From Teichococcus rhizosphaerae (GTDB lineage: Bacteria > Pseudomonadota > Alphaproteobacteria > Acetobacterales > Acetobacteraceae): a stretch of 64,000 bases of DNA. Positions 24,924 through 34,789 of this stretch are shown here, one piece after another. The DNA lies in contig NZ_PDNU01000036.1 of NCBI RefSeq assembly GCF_002631185.1, positions 1 through 64,000 of the forward strand, written 5' to 3'. The notes beneath the pieces were generated by a model that was given only the letters and a program-made list of their open reading frames with translations, was not told the DNA's origin and did not search any database. Position 1 is the first letter of the stretch. Every line of letters starts with the position of its first letter. Made by a program: the position numbers and the translations under genes.

Positions 24924-26097
24924 GTTCACGAATCCCCGCAGCCAGCATCCAGCCAATTCCGTACAGCACCGAGAGCACGGCGAACATGCTGATCAAGATG
25001 ATCCCCGCCTTCGGATAGAGCGGATACTCCGCGACGCTGGGCTGCACCACCCGGGCCAGGAAGAGCTGCTGGCGCTGCGCGTCGAGCCGCGCCGTTTCCA
25101 GCGAGATGGTGGCGGAGGCGAGCTGCTTGTCGGCGAACTCGCGCTCCAGCAGCAGCCGCTCATAGGTGGCGAGCTGGCCCGGCAGCGCCTGGCCGCCGAG
25201 CGTCAGCCGCTCGCGCTGGCGGCCGATCTCGGTCTGCAGCGAGGCGATGCGGTTGCGCAGCGTCGCGATCTGCGGGTTGTCCGGCCGCATGAAGGCGGAT
25301 TTCTCCTGCAGCTCGGCCCGCGCCGTGGTCAGCTGCGCTTCCAGCGCGCCCAGGCTCTCCAGGCCGATCTGGGCGCTGCGCGACGGATCGACCGCCTGCT
25401 CGCGCTGGCGGAAGGCGGTGACGGCGGCCTGCGAGTCCAGCACCCGCTGCTCGGCGCGCGCCAGCTCCTCATGCGCCAGGCGCAGCGTTTCCTCGCGCGC
25501 CCGGCCCGAGAGGTGGTTGATGAAGTCCTCCGACAGGCGGAGCTGCTCCTCGGCGATGCGCTGCGCGTCCTCGGGCCGGAAGGCGCGCACCTGCAGGGTG
25601 GTGATGCCCGAGGTGGCGTCGTGCGAGATGGTGTTCATCCGCCGGTGGTAGAACTGCAGGAACTCGATGGGCGGGCTGGAGAACCACAGGCGGAGCAGCA
25701 GGTCCGCCTCCGGCCGGCGGTAGAGGCCGATCAGGTCCACGCTCCGGTCGAGCGCCCGCAGCGCGTCGTGGGACTGCAGGAAGTCGCGCACGGCCAGCGA
25801 TTCCTCGCTCGACTGCTTGAAGCCCGCCGCGCCGATCATGTCGCTCAGCGTCGAGGCGACGCGCGTTTCCTGCCGGCCGCGCACCACGAAACGGGTTTCC
25901 GAGACATATTGCCCGGCGGCGATGCCGTAGAGGTAGATCCCCGCGAGCAGGGTGGGCAGCACGACGAGGAGCAGGTAGAAGCGCCGCCGCCACAGCATGC
26001 GCTTCAGCGGCGAGGCGGGACGGGACGCGGCGGGCCGGCTGGCGGCCGCGCCGGTCATGCCGGGGTCAGAGACCCTGGTAGGCGGCGATAGCTTCAT
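24913..26097 (-). CDS. kpsE: Capsule export inner-membrane protein (KpsE/Wzz-like)
   Basis: Polysaccharide co-polymerase-like protein that bridges the ABC exporter and the outer-membrane channel. One membrane span near residues 40-60 (RFYLLLVVLPTLLAGIYLYG) is followed by a large periplasmic part with SETRFVVRGRQETR. A long coiled coil (about 190-320, rich in ELARAEQRVLD and QLTTARAELQEK) follows, and a second span near the C-terminus (ILISMFAVLSVLYGIGWML). Length 394. ATG 26097 with GAGG 6 bases upstream starts inside the kpsT-like gene; ATG 26058 is an alternative. The neighbours are KpsT (upstream) and KpsD (downstream). Confidence 0.88.
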   Translation of the reverse strand: MKLSPPTRVSDPGMTGAAASRPAASRPASPLKRMLWRRRFYLLLVVLPTLLAGIYLYGIAAGQYVSETRFVVRGRQETRVASTLSDMIGAAGFKQSSEESLAVRDFLQSHDALRALDRSVDLIGLYRRPEADLLLRLWFSSPPIEFLQFYHRRMNTISHDATSGITTLQVRAFRPEDAQRIAEEQLRLSEDFINHLSGRAREETLRLAHEELARAEQRVLDSQAAVTAFRQREQAVDPSRSAQIGLESLGALEAQLTTARAELQEKSAFMRPDNPQIATLRNRIASLQTEIGRQRERLTLGGQALPGQLATYERLLLEREFADKQLASATISLETARLDAQRQQLFLARVVQPSVAEYPLYPKAGIILISMFAVLSVLYGIGWMLAAGIREHAL

Positions 26098-26713
26098 CAA
26101 CGTCCTCGTAGAATTCCAGCGTGCCGTTCCGCAGGATCGCGGCTGTCTTGCAGTATTTCTTCACGTGCCCGGCATTGTGCGACACCAGCAGCATCGCCGC
26201 GTTGGCCCGCCGGACCTCCAGCACCTCGCGGCACTTGTTGGCGAAGCGGGCGTCGCCGGTGGAGAGCGCCTCGTCCACCAGGTAGCAGTCGAAATCCACC
26301 GCGAAGGAGAGCGCCATCAGCAGGCGCGACATCATGCCGGAGGAATAGGTCTTCACCGGCTCGTGGAAATACGGGCCGAGTTCCGAGAAGTCGGCGACGA
26401 ACTCCTCCGTCCGCTTCAGCGGCATGCCGTAGAGGCGGGCGATGAAGCGGGCATTGGCGATGCCCGTCAGGCTGCTCTGGATGCCGTAGCTGCCGCCGAT
26501 CGGCCAGGAGATCGACATCTCGCGCCGGATCCGCCCGCGGGTCGGCGCCTCGACGCCGGCGAAGATGCGCAGCAGGGTGGACTTGCCCGCGCCGTTGCGG
26601 CCGAGGATGCCCACATGGTCGCCGCGCCGGATGCGGGCATGCACGCCGCGCAGGACGTAGCGGTGCCCCTGCCGCCCCTCGAAGCGCTTCCAGACGTTGT
26701 CGAGCTCGATCAT
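26066..26713 (-). CDS. kpsT: Capsule ABC exporter, ATP-binding subunit
   Basis: Nucleotide-binding subunit that powers export of a lipid-linked polysaccharide across the inner membrane. It has Walker A GRNGAGKST (residues 39-47), the short signature TYSSGMMSRL, Walker B CYLVDEALS with the catalytic glutamate, and SHNAGHVKKY for the H-loop. The length of 215 matches KpsT/CtrD proteins. ATG 26713 is chosen: it begins MIELDNVWKRF and lies 5 bases after the permease stop, and the upstream extension is a shadow of the permease gene. It works with the permease at 26719-27519. Confidence 0.95.
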   Translation of the reverse strand: MIELDNVWKRFEGRQGHRYVLRGVHARIRRGDHVGILGRNGAGKSTLLRIFAGVEAPTRGRIRREMSISWPIGGSYGIQSSLTGIANARFIARLYGMPLKRTEEFVADFSELGPYFHEPVKTYSSGMMSRLLMALSFAVDFDCYLVDEALSTGDARFANKCREVLEVRRANAAMLLVSHNAGHVKKYCKTAAILRNGTLEFYEDVDEAIAAYQGL

Positions 26714-26718
26714 GGCGC

Positions 26719-27519
26719 TCAGTCCGACATCGACAGGCGCGGCCGCGCCCCGCGCAGCCCGGCCATGCCGACGAGGTTGAGGCCGATGACCCAGATCATC
26801 ACGTAGCCAAGGTCGAAATGCGGCACGACGCGGTCGCCGAACATGGCCCAGCGGTTCATCTCGTGGACATGCACGAGCGGGTTCCACAGCAGCATCTCCC
26901 GCGCTTCGGGCGGCATGTACTCCACCATGTAGAAGGTCGCGGAGATCGGCATCAGGATGTAGGTGAAGGGGTGCACCAGCCGCTCGGTGAACTCGAGGAA
27001 CACCTGGACCGAGCCCAGCACCATGGCCAGCCCGTGGCCCAGCAGGGCGCTCAGCAGCAGGCCCAGGATCAGCAGCGCCGGGTCGCTCGGGACCTCGCCC
27101 ACGGTCAGCATGCCGCCAAGGATGAACAGCAGGACGATGGCGGCGCACACCATCATCTCCATCAGGTTCCGCGCGATCATCAGGTCCAGCAGCGAGATGC
27201 TGCGGTGGAACAGCAGCGACATGTTGGAGGTGACGGCCGAGGCGCCACGGCTGGTGATGGAGCGGAACATCATGAACGGCACGTAGCCCATCCCGTAGAA
27301 CAGGAAGGTGGGCAGGTCGTTGGGCAGGTGGCTGCCGCTCAGCCAGTGCACCGTCGAGATCATCACGGCCAGCATCATCGGCTCGCCGATCAGCCAGACA
27401 TAGCCGAGGCGGCTGGTGCCGAAGCGCGTCAGCAGCTCCCGCATGAACAGCGCGCTGATGACCCGGACCTGCGCTTCCAGGGCGCTGCCCGGCGCGCGGC
27501 GGGGCACATCCGCGATCAC
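26719..27519 (-). CDS. kpsM: Capsule ABC exporter, permease subunit
   Basis: ABC-2 type permease with about six membrane helices (266 residues). The amphipathic N-terminus has VISALFMRELLTRFGTSRLGY, the usual start of KpsM/CtrC. GEPMMLAVMISTVHW and the final helices (YVMIWVIGLNLVGMAG) are also visible. The GTG start at 27519 overlaps the stop of the lipoprotein gene (GTGA), implying coupled translation; the much longer open frame upstream is not coding. It forms the transmembrane channel with KpsT dimers as the motor. Confidence 0.92.
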   Translation of the reverse strand: MIADVPRRAPGSALEAQVRVISALFMRELLTRFGTSRLGYVWLIGEPMMLAVMISTVHWLSGSHLPNDLPTFLFYGMGYVPFMMFRSITSRGASAVTSNMSLLFHRSISLLDLMIARNLMEMMVCAAIVLLFILGGMLTVGEVPSDPALLILGLLLSALLGHGLAMVLGSVQVFLEFTERLVHPFTYILMPISATFYMVEYMPPEAREMLLWNPLVHVHEMNRWAMFGDRVVPHFDLGYVMIWVIGLNLVGMAGLRGARPRLSMSD

Positions 27520-27920
27520 GGCCGGGCCACCGCCCCGCCTCGCAGCAGCGGGCGCGCCGCGGCCCAGCCGCCCGGCTCCTCGCAATACAGCGCCGGGCGC
27601 GTCGTGCCCCCGCTGCCCACGGCCAGCTCCCGGCAGGGGCGCCCGCTGGCGGCGTGGTAGCTGCGCACCACCTGCACCCGGACCGGCGCCGCCCCCGGGG
27701 CGGGCGCGAGCACGCTCTGCTCGCCCTCCCGCGCGCGGGAGGCGAAGATCGCCAGCGGCTCCATGGGCCTTTGCGGCACGGCCGCCGAGGCGGCGGCGGC
27801 CTGGCTGCCCCCCGCGCCGGACAGGGCGCCGCAGCCCGGCAAGGCCAACGCCACCAGCAGCGGCACGGCCAGACATGTCAATCGGCGAAGGCGGGCAGGG
27901 CTGGTAACAGACCGCCCCAT
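27516..27920 (-). CDS. Small lipoprotein at the head of the capsule export operon
   Basis: The N-terminus MGRSVTSPARLRRL and a hydrophobic stretch end in the lipobox LPGC, with Cys30 as the lipidation site, so the 104-residue mature part should be anchored in a membrane. The mature part is Ala/Pro-rich, then has a compact region with VVRSYHAASGRPCRELAVG and two further cysteines (a disulfide is possible), resembling the C-terminal pattern of small surface-antigen-type lipoproteins. Starts further upstream (27947 ATG, 27953 TTG) are possible. GTGA overlap with kpsM ties it to the export operon. Function unknown; an accessory envelope role is plausible. Confidence 0.7.
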   Translation of the reverse strand: MGRSVTSPARLRRLTCLAVPLLVALALPGCGALSGAGGSQAAAASAAVPQRPMEPLAIFASRAREGEQSVLAPAPGAAPVRVQVVRSYHAASGRPCRELAVGSGGTTRPALYCEEPGGWAAARPLLRGGAVARP

Positions 27921-28048
27921 CACGCAGGCTTGCGGACGTTCTTGCATGAGCAAAACCTAACGCAACGTAAAGCGGCTGGCAAAACTCGCCTGCTTGCATG
28001 TGGTTAATATATTCATTACGCGCATTGCGCTTGTCTTTCTTCCCTTTT
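27921..28048. promoter_or_regulatory. A+T-rich divergent promoter region of the capsule locus
   Basis: This 128-base gap between the lipoprotein/kpsMTED operon (minus) and the kpsC-like gene (plus) is the most A+T-rich stretch in the region, with TTAATATATT at 28004-28013. Both transcripts must start here, but I cannot assign a convincing -35/-10 pair to either strand. Confidence 0.5.
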
Positions 28049-29980
28049 ATGCGCCGGACACTTCCGCTGACCCAGCTTTCCAGGAGCATTGCCTTTCCCC
28101 GTGCCACGGCGGCGGATGCCGCGCATCTGGCGGCGTTCTGGCCGGAATACCGCCTGGCGCCGGCGGCGCGGGCGAGCCTGCTCGCCGTGGCGGAAGGCGA
28201 CCCGCCCCCCCGCCTGCCACCCTCCGCCGGGCTGATCCGCTATGCCCCCGGCCTGCTGCGCGCCCCCCGCTTCGGGCAGCGCGGCCGGCCCGTGGCGCTG
28301 ATGCCCTGCGGCCCGCTGCCCGCCATGCTGCGGGAGGCCCCCCTCGCCCCCCCGCCCCCGGCCGACGCCGCGGCGCTGTACCGCGCGGGCCAGGCGGCCG
28401 CCCAGGCGGCGCGCGCCCGGGTGGGCGGCGAGCCCTGCCTGCCCGATCCCGGCGCCGCCCGGCTGCGCCTGCCGCCCCGCGCGGCGGTGCTGGTGCTCGA
28501 CCCCTGCGACCCGTCCCGGCTGGCCGCCGCGCGCGCCGCCCTGGCCTCGGCGCTGGCGGTCGCGGCGGGGCGCCCCCTGCTGCTGGCGCGCGACCCCGCC
28601 GCCCGCCCCGGCCAGCCGCCGCTGCTGCGCCCGCCGCCCGGGGCGCGGCTGCTGAACGTCCGCCTCTCGCCCTGGACCCTGCTGGACCTGGCCGAGGACC
28701 TGCACGGCGCCTCGGCCGAGATGGCGCTGCTGGCCGCCGCGGCCGGGGTGCGGGTGGCCGGGCGGCAGCTGGACCCGGCGCCGCGCTGGGCCGCGCTGAT
28801 CGCCGCCACGCGCTGCGCCGACCCCTTCCTGGAACGCCCCTGGCCCTTCGAGCGGGCCCTGGAGCAGCTCGCCCACTGGCAGGCGGCGCAGCGGGAGAAC
28901 CGGCAGGTGGCGGTGTGCCTCGGCATGGCGCCCTGGAAGCGCGCGCGCATCGCCGCCCTGTTCGCCCATGCGGGCGGCACCCCCGGCTTCACCGGCCGGC
29001 CGGAACGCGCCATCGCCCTGGCGCGGCAACAGGGCGGCGCCATCGCCGCCTGGGCCGGCCGCGTGCCGGAAGGCTTCCGTGCCCGCTGCGAGGCCGAGGG
29101 CGTGCGGCTGCTGACGGTGGAGGACGGCTTCATCCGCTCGCGCGGGCTGGGCGCCCGCTTCCTGCCCGGTGCCGCCTATGCGGTGGACGATCGCGGCGTC
29201 TATTACGACCCCGCCCGGCCGAGCGCGCTGGAGCGGCTGCTCGCCACCGCCGAGTTCCCGCCCGCGCTGCTGTCGCGCGCGGCGGCCCTGCGCGCGGCGA
29301 TCGTGGCGCGCGGCGTCAGCAAGTACAACCTGGCCGGCGCGGCGCCCCCGGGCGCGGCCCCTCTGGTCGCGGCGCCGCCGGGCCGCCCCCGCCTGCTGGT
29401 GCCCGGGCAGGTGGAGGACGACGCCTCGGTGCGGCTGGGCGGCGGGCCGATCCGGCGCAACCTGGCGCTGCTCCGCGCCGTGCGCGCCGCGCATCCGGAG
29501 GCCTGGCTGGTCTACAAGCCGCACCCCGACCTGGAGGCCGGCTTCCGCAAGGGCCGCCTGCCGGCCGCCGCGCTGGCCGGGCTGGCCGACCAGGTGGTGA
29601 CCGGCACCCCCCTGCCCGCGCTGCTGCCGCTGGTGGACGCGGTGCACACCCTCACCTCGCTGTCCGGCTTCGAGGCGCTGCTGCGCGGCGTCAGGGTGGT
29701 CACCTATGGCCAGCCCTTCTATGCCGGCTGGGGCCTCACCGAGGACCGCGCCCCGCCGCCCCGCCGCGGCCGGCCGCTCAGCCTGGACGCGCTGGTGGCC
29801 GGCACGCTGATCCTGTTTCCCCGGCAGGTGGACCCGGTGACGGAGCTGCCCTGCCCGCCCGAGCTGATCCTGGAGCGGCTGGACGACCCCACGGCCTGGA
29901 AGGTCTCGCCCCTCACCCTGCACCGGGGCGCGGAGGGCTGGCTGCGCGGCTGGGTCTCGCGTCTGCGGGGGCTGCGGTGA
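28049..29980 (+). CDS. kpsC: KpsC-like capsule beta-Kdo transferase
   Basis: KpsC builds the poly-Kdo linker that joins capsule chains to a lipid. The C-terminal ~370 residues have the family motifs: AVCLGMAPWKRARI, VEDGFIRSRGLGARF, DDRGVYYDPARPSALE, VPGQVEDDASVRLGG, YKPHPDLEAG and FYAGWGLTEDR. The first ~280 residues look like a second, eroded copy: LVLDPCDPSRL and LDLAEDLHGASAEMALLAAAAGVRV parallel the distal part of the intact half. Standard KpsC has two active Kdo-transferase halves. ATG 28049 is chosen; a start at 27998 is possible. Its stop overlaps the SDR start (GTGA). Confidence 0.82.
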   Translation: MRRTLPLTQLSRSIAFPRATAADAAHLAAFWPEYRLAPAARASLLAVAEGDPPPRLPPSAGLIRYAPGLLRAPRFGQRGRPVALMPCGPLPAMLREAPLAPPPPADAAALYRAGQAAAQAARARVGGEPCLPDPGAARLRLPPRAAVLVLDPCDPSRLAAARAALASALAVAAGRPLLLARDPAARPGQPPLLRPPPGARLLNVRLSPWTLLDLAEDLHGASAEMALLAAAAGVRVAGRQLDPAPRWAALIAATRCADPFLERPWPFERALEQLAHWQAAQRENRQVAVCLGMAPWKRARIAALFAHAGGTPGFTGRPERAIALARQQGGAIAAWAGRVPEGFRARCEAEGVRLLTVEDGFIRSRGLGARFLPGAAYAVDDRGVYYDPARPSALERLLATAEFPPALLSRAAALRAAIVARGVSKYNLAGAAPPGAAPLVAAPPGRPRLLVPGQVEDDASVRLGGGPIRRNLALLRAVRAAHPEAWLVYKPHPDLEAGFRKGRLPAAALAGLADQVVTGTPLPALLPLVDAVHTLTSLSGFEALLRGVRVVTYGQPFYAGWGLTEDRAPPPRRGRPLSLDALVAGTLILFPRQVDPVTELPCPPELILERLDDPTAWKVSPLTLHRGAEGWLRGWVSRLRGLR

Positions 29981-30753
29981 GCGGGTTCCGCAGCGTCGTC
30001 ATCAGCGGCGCCTCGCGCGGGCTGGGGGCGGCGCTGGCCCTGCGGCTGGCGGCGCCCGGCGTGCGGATCGGGCTGATCGGGCGGGACGCGGCGGCGCTGG
30101 CGGAAGTGGCGGCGGCGGCGGCGGCACGGGGCGCGGAGCCGTTCGCGGCGGCGCAGGACGTGCGGGACGCCGAGGCCATGGCCCGCCTCCTGGCCGGCTG
30201 GGACGCGGCCGCGCCGGTCGACCTCGTGGTGGCCAATGCCGGCATCGCCGCCGGCACCCGCCCCGGTGGCGCCCCCGAGGGGCTGGCCGCCGCGCGGGAA
30301 CAGGTGGCGGTGAACCTGCTGGGCGCGATGAACCTGGTGGAGCCGCTCTGGCCGGCGATGCGGGCGCGCGGGCGCGGCCATATCGGGCTGGTGGCCTCGC
30401 TCGCCGCCTTCCGGGGCCTGCCGGACAGCCCGGGCTACTGCGCCAGCAAGGCCGGGCTCTGGGCCTATGGCGAGGCGCTGCGCGCCGGGCTGCGCCCCGC
30501 CGGGCTGCGGGTGACGCTGGTGGCGCCCGGCTTCTTCGACAGCGCCATGGGCGCCCGCTGGCAGGGCCCGCGCCCCTTCTCGGTCAGCGCCGAGGCGGCG
30601 GCGGAAAAGGTGGAGCGCGCATTGCGGCGCGGCGCGGCGCGGCTGGCCTTTCCCTGGCCGCTGGCCTGGGCGCTGCGGCTCTCGCCCCTGCTGCCGGCCG
30701 CCTGGGTGGACGGGATGGTCCGCCGCATGGCCTTCCGCATCCGGGAAGACTGA
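29977..30753 (+). CDS. SDR-family oxidoreductase in the capsule operon
   Basis: Classical short-chain dehydrogenase/reductase of 258 residues. The cofactor loop is SGASRGLGAAL, VVANAGIAAG is the NAG motif, and the catalytic Tyr and Lys are in GYCASKAG. The C-terminal part (PWPLAWALRLSPLLPAAWVDGMVRR) is hydrophobic, suggesting membrane association or a lipid-like substrate. The GTG start at 29977 overlaps the kpsC-like stop by 4 bases, so the two are translated together. It may modify a sugar or lipid precursor of the capsule. Substrate unknown. It ends directly against the convergent rsmD gene with no gap. Confidence 0.85.
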   Translation: MSGFRSVVISGASRGLGAALALRLAAPGVRIGLIGRDAAALAEVAAAAAARGAEPFAAAQDVRDAEAMARLLAGWDAAAPVDLVVANAGIAAGTRPGGAPEGLAAAREQVAVNLLGAMNLVEPLWPAMRARGRGHIGLVASLAAFRGLPDSPGYCASKAGLWAYGEALRAGLRPAGLRVTLVAPGFFDSAMGARWQGPRPFSVSAEAAAEKVERALRRGAARLAFPWPLAWALRLSPLLPAAWVDGMVRRMAFRIRED

Positions 30754-31335
30754 TCAGGCTTCCGGTCGATCCGGCGCGCGGAGGCAATGCAGCCGGGCCG
30801 CGCCATGCTCGCGGCTGTCCAGCGCCGTGAAGCCGGCCAGCGGCCCCTCCAGCGGCAGCGCCTCATCCCGTCCCGTCTCGGCCACCACCAGCGCGGCGGG
30901 GGCGATCCAGCCGGCGACCCGCAGGGCCACGAGGGCACGCGGCACCAGCTCCTGCCCATAGGGCGGGTCCAGGAAGACCAGGCCGCAGGGTGCCACGGCG
31001 CGCGGCGGGCGCGTGGCGTCGCCGGGCAGGATGCGGGCGCGCTCGCCCTCGCGGCAGGCGGTGATGTTGGCGCGCAGCACGCCGAGCGCCACGCGGTCCC
31101 GCTCGATGAAGGCGGCCGAGGCGGCGCCGCGCGAAAGCGCCTCCAGCCCCAGCGCGCCGGTGCCGGCGAAGGCGTCCAGCACCGCCGCATCCTCCACCGC
31201 CGCGCGGCCGGCCCAGGGGGCGTGCCAGAGCATGTCGAACAGCGCCTGCCGCACGCGGTCGGCGGTGGGGCGGGTGGTGGCGCCGGGAGCGGCCTCCAGG
31301 CGGCGCCCCCGGTGGCGGCCGGCGATGATCCGCAT
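30754..31335 (-). CDS. rsmD: 16S rRNA (guanine966-N2)-methyltransferase
   Basis: SAM-dependent methyltransferase that modifies G966 of 16S rRNA. The start MRIIAGRHRGRRLEAAPG and RPTADRVRQALFDML are diagnostic. DAFAGTGALGLEALSRGA is the SAM-binding motif I, and FLDPPYG is the catalytic DPPY motif. Length 193. ATG 31335 begins the family sequence; the longer open frame overlaps rluB antisense-free but is the rluB shadow. It follows rluB by 4 bases, the rluB-rsmD order being usual in Alphaproteobacteria. Confidence 0.95.
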   Translation of the reverse strand: MRIIAGRHRGRRLEAAPGATTRPTADRVRQALFDMLWHAPWAGRAAVEDAAVLDAFAGTGALGLEALSRGAASAAFIERDRVALGVLRANITACREGERARILPGDATRPPRAVAPCGLVFLDPPYGQELVPRALVALRVAGWIAPAALVVAETGRDEALPLEGPLAGFTALDSREHGAARLHCLRAPDRPEA

Positions 31336-31339
31336 CGGC

Positions 31340-32482
<1,143 letters not shown>

Positions 32483-32505
32483 GTCGTTCCCCTCCATGTC
32501 GCCGC

Positions 32506-33231
32506 TCATCGGCCGGCCCGCCGGCAGGCCGCCACGAAGGCGTCGAGGATGCTCTGGTCGGCCGCGTCCACCGCGTATTCCGGGTGCCATTGCACGCCGA
32601 GGGCGAAGCGGTGCCGGGTGGATTCGATGCCCTCGATCACCCCGTCCGGCGCCACGGCGTTCACCACCGTGTCCGGCCCCGTCCGCTCCACCGCCTGGTG
32701 GTGGGCCGAGTTCACCGCCATGCGTGCGCCGCCCACCGCGCGGGCCAGCAGCGTGCCGGGGGCGATGGCGACCTCGTGCCCGGGCTCGGTGCGCGGGTTG
32801 GGCTGCTCATGCGCCAGCGCGTCCGGCACGCTGTCCGGGATGTGCTGGATCAGCGTGCCGCCCAGCGCCACGGCCAGGAGCTGCTGCCCGCCGCAGATGC
32901 CGAGGATGGGCATGTCCCGCTCCAGCGCGCCGCGCACCATGGCCAGCTCGAAGGCGGTGCGCCCCTGCTTCAGCGCCACGGTGGGATGGGCCGGGCCGCC
33001 GCCATAGAGCGAGGGATCGACGTCGAAGGCGCCGCCGGTGACGAGCAGGCCGTCGATGGTGTCGAGATACTGTTCAGCCAGCTCCGGCGCGTGCGGCAGG
33101 GCGATGGGCAGGCCGCCCGCGCGGGCCACGCTCTCGAAGTAGTTCTGGCGGAGGGCGTACCAGGGAAGCTTGGAGTAGCCGCCGGGCTGCTCCGCATCCA
33201 GGGTCACGCCGATCAGGGGAAGGGTGCGCAT
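32506..33231 (-). CDS. Peptidase C26 / gamma-glutamyl-GABA hydrolase-like protein
   Basis: Class I glutamine-amidotransferase fold of the PuuD type, which cleaves gamma-glutamyl bonds. The nucleophile is Cys113 in GICGGQQ, with His216 and Glu218 (GVQWHPEY) completing the triad. The N-terminal RPLIGVT-like start (MRTLPLIGVTLD) and DGLLVTGGAFDVDPSLY are typical. Length 241. No polyamine-degradation genes adjoin it, though gabT occurs 28 kb away. It lies upstream of rluB and may share its transcript. Substrate is by family inference. Confidence 0.88.
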   Translation of the reverse strand: MRTLPLIGVTLDAEQPGGYSKLPWYALRQNYFESVARAGGLPIALPHAPELAEQYLDTIDGLLVTGGAFDVDPSLYGGGPAHPTVALKQGRTAFELAMVRGALERDMPILGICGGQQLLAVALGGTLIQHIPDSVPDALAHEQPNPRTEPGHEVAIAPGTLLARAVGGARMAVNSAHHQAVERTGPDTVVNAVAPDGVIEGIESTRHRFALGVQWHPEYAVDAADQSILDAFVAACRRAGR

Positions 33232-33391
33232 GAAGCGGTTGCTACCCCTGCCAGCCGGGCTTCACAACGAGGAAGTCGGGAAGGCGGGGCGAATGAATTC
33301 CCCCATGCCCCCTTCTTTTTTCTGCCGGCGGGCGGGTTTACCCGTCCCGGCCTTTGCGCTGATCTCGGCGAACGGGACACAGGAGGGAATG

Positions 33392-34156
33392 ATGCAGCTT
33401 CAGGGCAGGCGCGTGGTGGTGATGGGCGGCAGCCGCGGCATCGGCCGCAGCATCGCGCTGGGCTTCGCGCGGGAGGGCGCCTCGGTCGCGCTCTGCGCCC
33501 GCGGGGCGGCGGCGCTGGAGGCGGCGCGGGCCGAGGTGGCGGCGCTCGGCGTCACTGCCTTCGCCGCGCCCTGCGACCTTTCGAGGGCCGAGGACATCGC
33601 CGCCTTCATCCCCGCCGCGGCCAGGGCGCTGGGCGGCATCGACGTGCTGGTGAACAACGCCTCCGGCTTCGGCGCGGCCGATGACGAGGCGGGCTGGGCC
33701 GCCTCCTTCGCGGTGGACATGATGGCGATCGTGCGCGCCAGCCAGGCGGCCGAGCCCTGGCTCGCCGAGGCGGGGCCGAAGCTGGAGGGGGGTGCCGCCA
33801 TCGTCAACGTCTCCTCCATCTCGGCGCTGCGGGCGAGCAGCCGCACCCCGCCCTATGGCGCCATCAAGGCGGCGGTGATGCACTACACGGGCAGCCAGGC
33901 GAAGATGCTGGCGCGCAAGGGCATCCGCGTGAACGCCGTGGCGCCCGGCTCCATCGAGTTCCCGGGCGGCATGTGGGAGGAGCGGCGGCAGAGCGACCCG
34001 GCGCTCTACAACGCCACGCTGGGGCAGATCCCCTTCGGCCGGCTGGGCCATCCGGAGGAGGTGGCGGATGTGGTGCTGTTCCTGGCCTCCCGCCGCGCCC
34101 GCTGGGTGACGGGGCAGAGCATCGTGGTGGATGGCGGCCAGCTCATCGGGCCGTGA
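33392..34156 (+). CDS. SDR-family oxidoreductase
   Basis: Short-chain dehydrogenase, 254 residues. The NAD(P) loop is GGSRGIGRSIALGFAREG. The VNNASG motif, catalytic Ser in VNVSSISAL and PYGAIKAAV (YxxxK) follow, then VNAVAPGSIEFPGG. The ending VTGQSIVVDGGQ is the usual C-terminus. ATG 33392 is placed 5 bases after GGAGG; ATG 33389 immediately before it is too close. It is divergent from the C26 peptidase gene and 24 bases before tadA. A 3-oxoacyl or sugar alcohol substrate is possible; nothing fixes it. Confidence 0.88.
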   Translation: MQLQGRRVVVMGGSRGIGRSIALGFAREGASVALCARGAAALEAARAEVAALGVTAFAAPCDLSRAEDIAAFIPAAARALGGIDVLVNNASGFGAADDEAGWAASFAVDMMAIVRASQAAEPWLAEAGPKLEGGAAIVNVSSISALRASSRTPPYGAIKAAVMHYTGSQAKMLARKGIRVNAVAPGSIEFPGGMWEERRQSDPALYNATLGQIPFGRLGHPEEVADVVLFLASRRARWVTGQSIVVDGGQLIGP

Positions 34157-34180
34157 CCCGCACCCCGTGACTCGCGCCCC

Positions 34181-34705
34181 ATGACCCCCATCGAGATCGC
34201 GCTCGAGGAGGCGCGCGCCGCCGCCCTGCGGGGCGAGGTGCCGGTGGGGGCGGTGGTGACGGATGCGGCCGGCCGCGTGCTCGGCCGCGCCGGCAACCGG
34301 GTGGAGCAGGACCGCGACGCCTCCGCCCATGCGGAAATCCTGGCGCTGCGCCAGGCGGCGGCGGCGCGCGGCTCTCCCCGCCTGCCCGGCTGCACCCTGA
34401 CCGTGACGCTGGAGCCCTGCCCGATGTGCGCCCAGGCGGCCAGCTTCTTCCGGGTCAAGCGGGTGGCGTTCGGCGCCTACGACCCCAAGGGCGGCGGCGT
34501 GGAGCACGGCGCCCGCATCTATGCCGCGCCGTCCTGCCACCATGTGCCGGAGGTGGTGGGCGGGCTGCGCGAGCGGGAATGCGGCGACGTGCTGCGCGCC
34601 TTCTTCGCCGGGCTTCGCGGGGCCGGGGCGGCTGGCGCCGGGCCGCGCGAGGCGGAGGTGAACGGCGCAAAGGCGGAGGGCGAAGGCCTGGGCGGCGGGA
34701 ACTGA
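34181..34705 (+). CDS. tadA: tRNA(Arg) adenosine(34) deaminase
   Basis: Deaminates A34 to inosine in tRNA-Arg(ACG), essential for reading CGN codons. The zinc site is His50-Ala-Glu52 (HAEILAL), with Glu52 as proton shuttle, plus Cys80 and Cys83 (EPCPMC). GEVPVGAVV at the N-terminus and GAYDPKGGGVEHG are family features. The core ends near residue 145, and a Gly/Ala-rich tail of about 30 residues is extra. Position close to rluB/rsmD is conserved in many Alphaproteobacteria, although here other genes intervene. Confidence 0.95.
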   Translation: MTPIEIALEEARAAALRGEVPVGAVVTDAAGRVLGRAGNRVEQDRDASAHAEILALRQAAAARGSPRLPGCTLTVTLEPCPMCAQAASFFRVKRVAFGAYDPKGGGVEHGARIYAAPSCHHVPEVVGGLRERECGDVLRAFFAGLRGAGAAGAGPREAEVNGAKAEGEGLGGGN

Positions 34706-34789
34706 GCGGGGCGCCGCTCGCGGCGGGGAAAGAGGAGGCGCGCGGGGCGGGCTTGGCGGCGGGCGAGGCGGGGCGCAGCATCCCGCACC

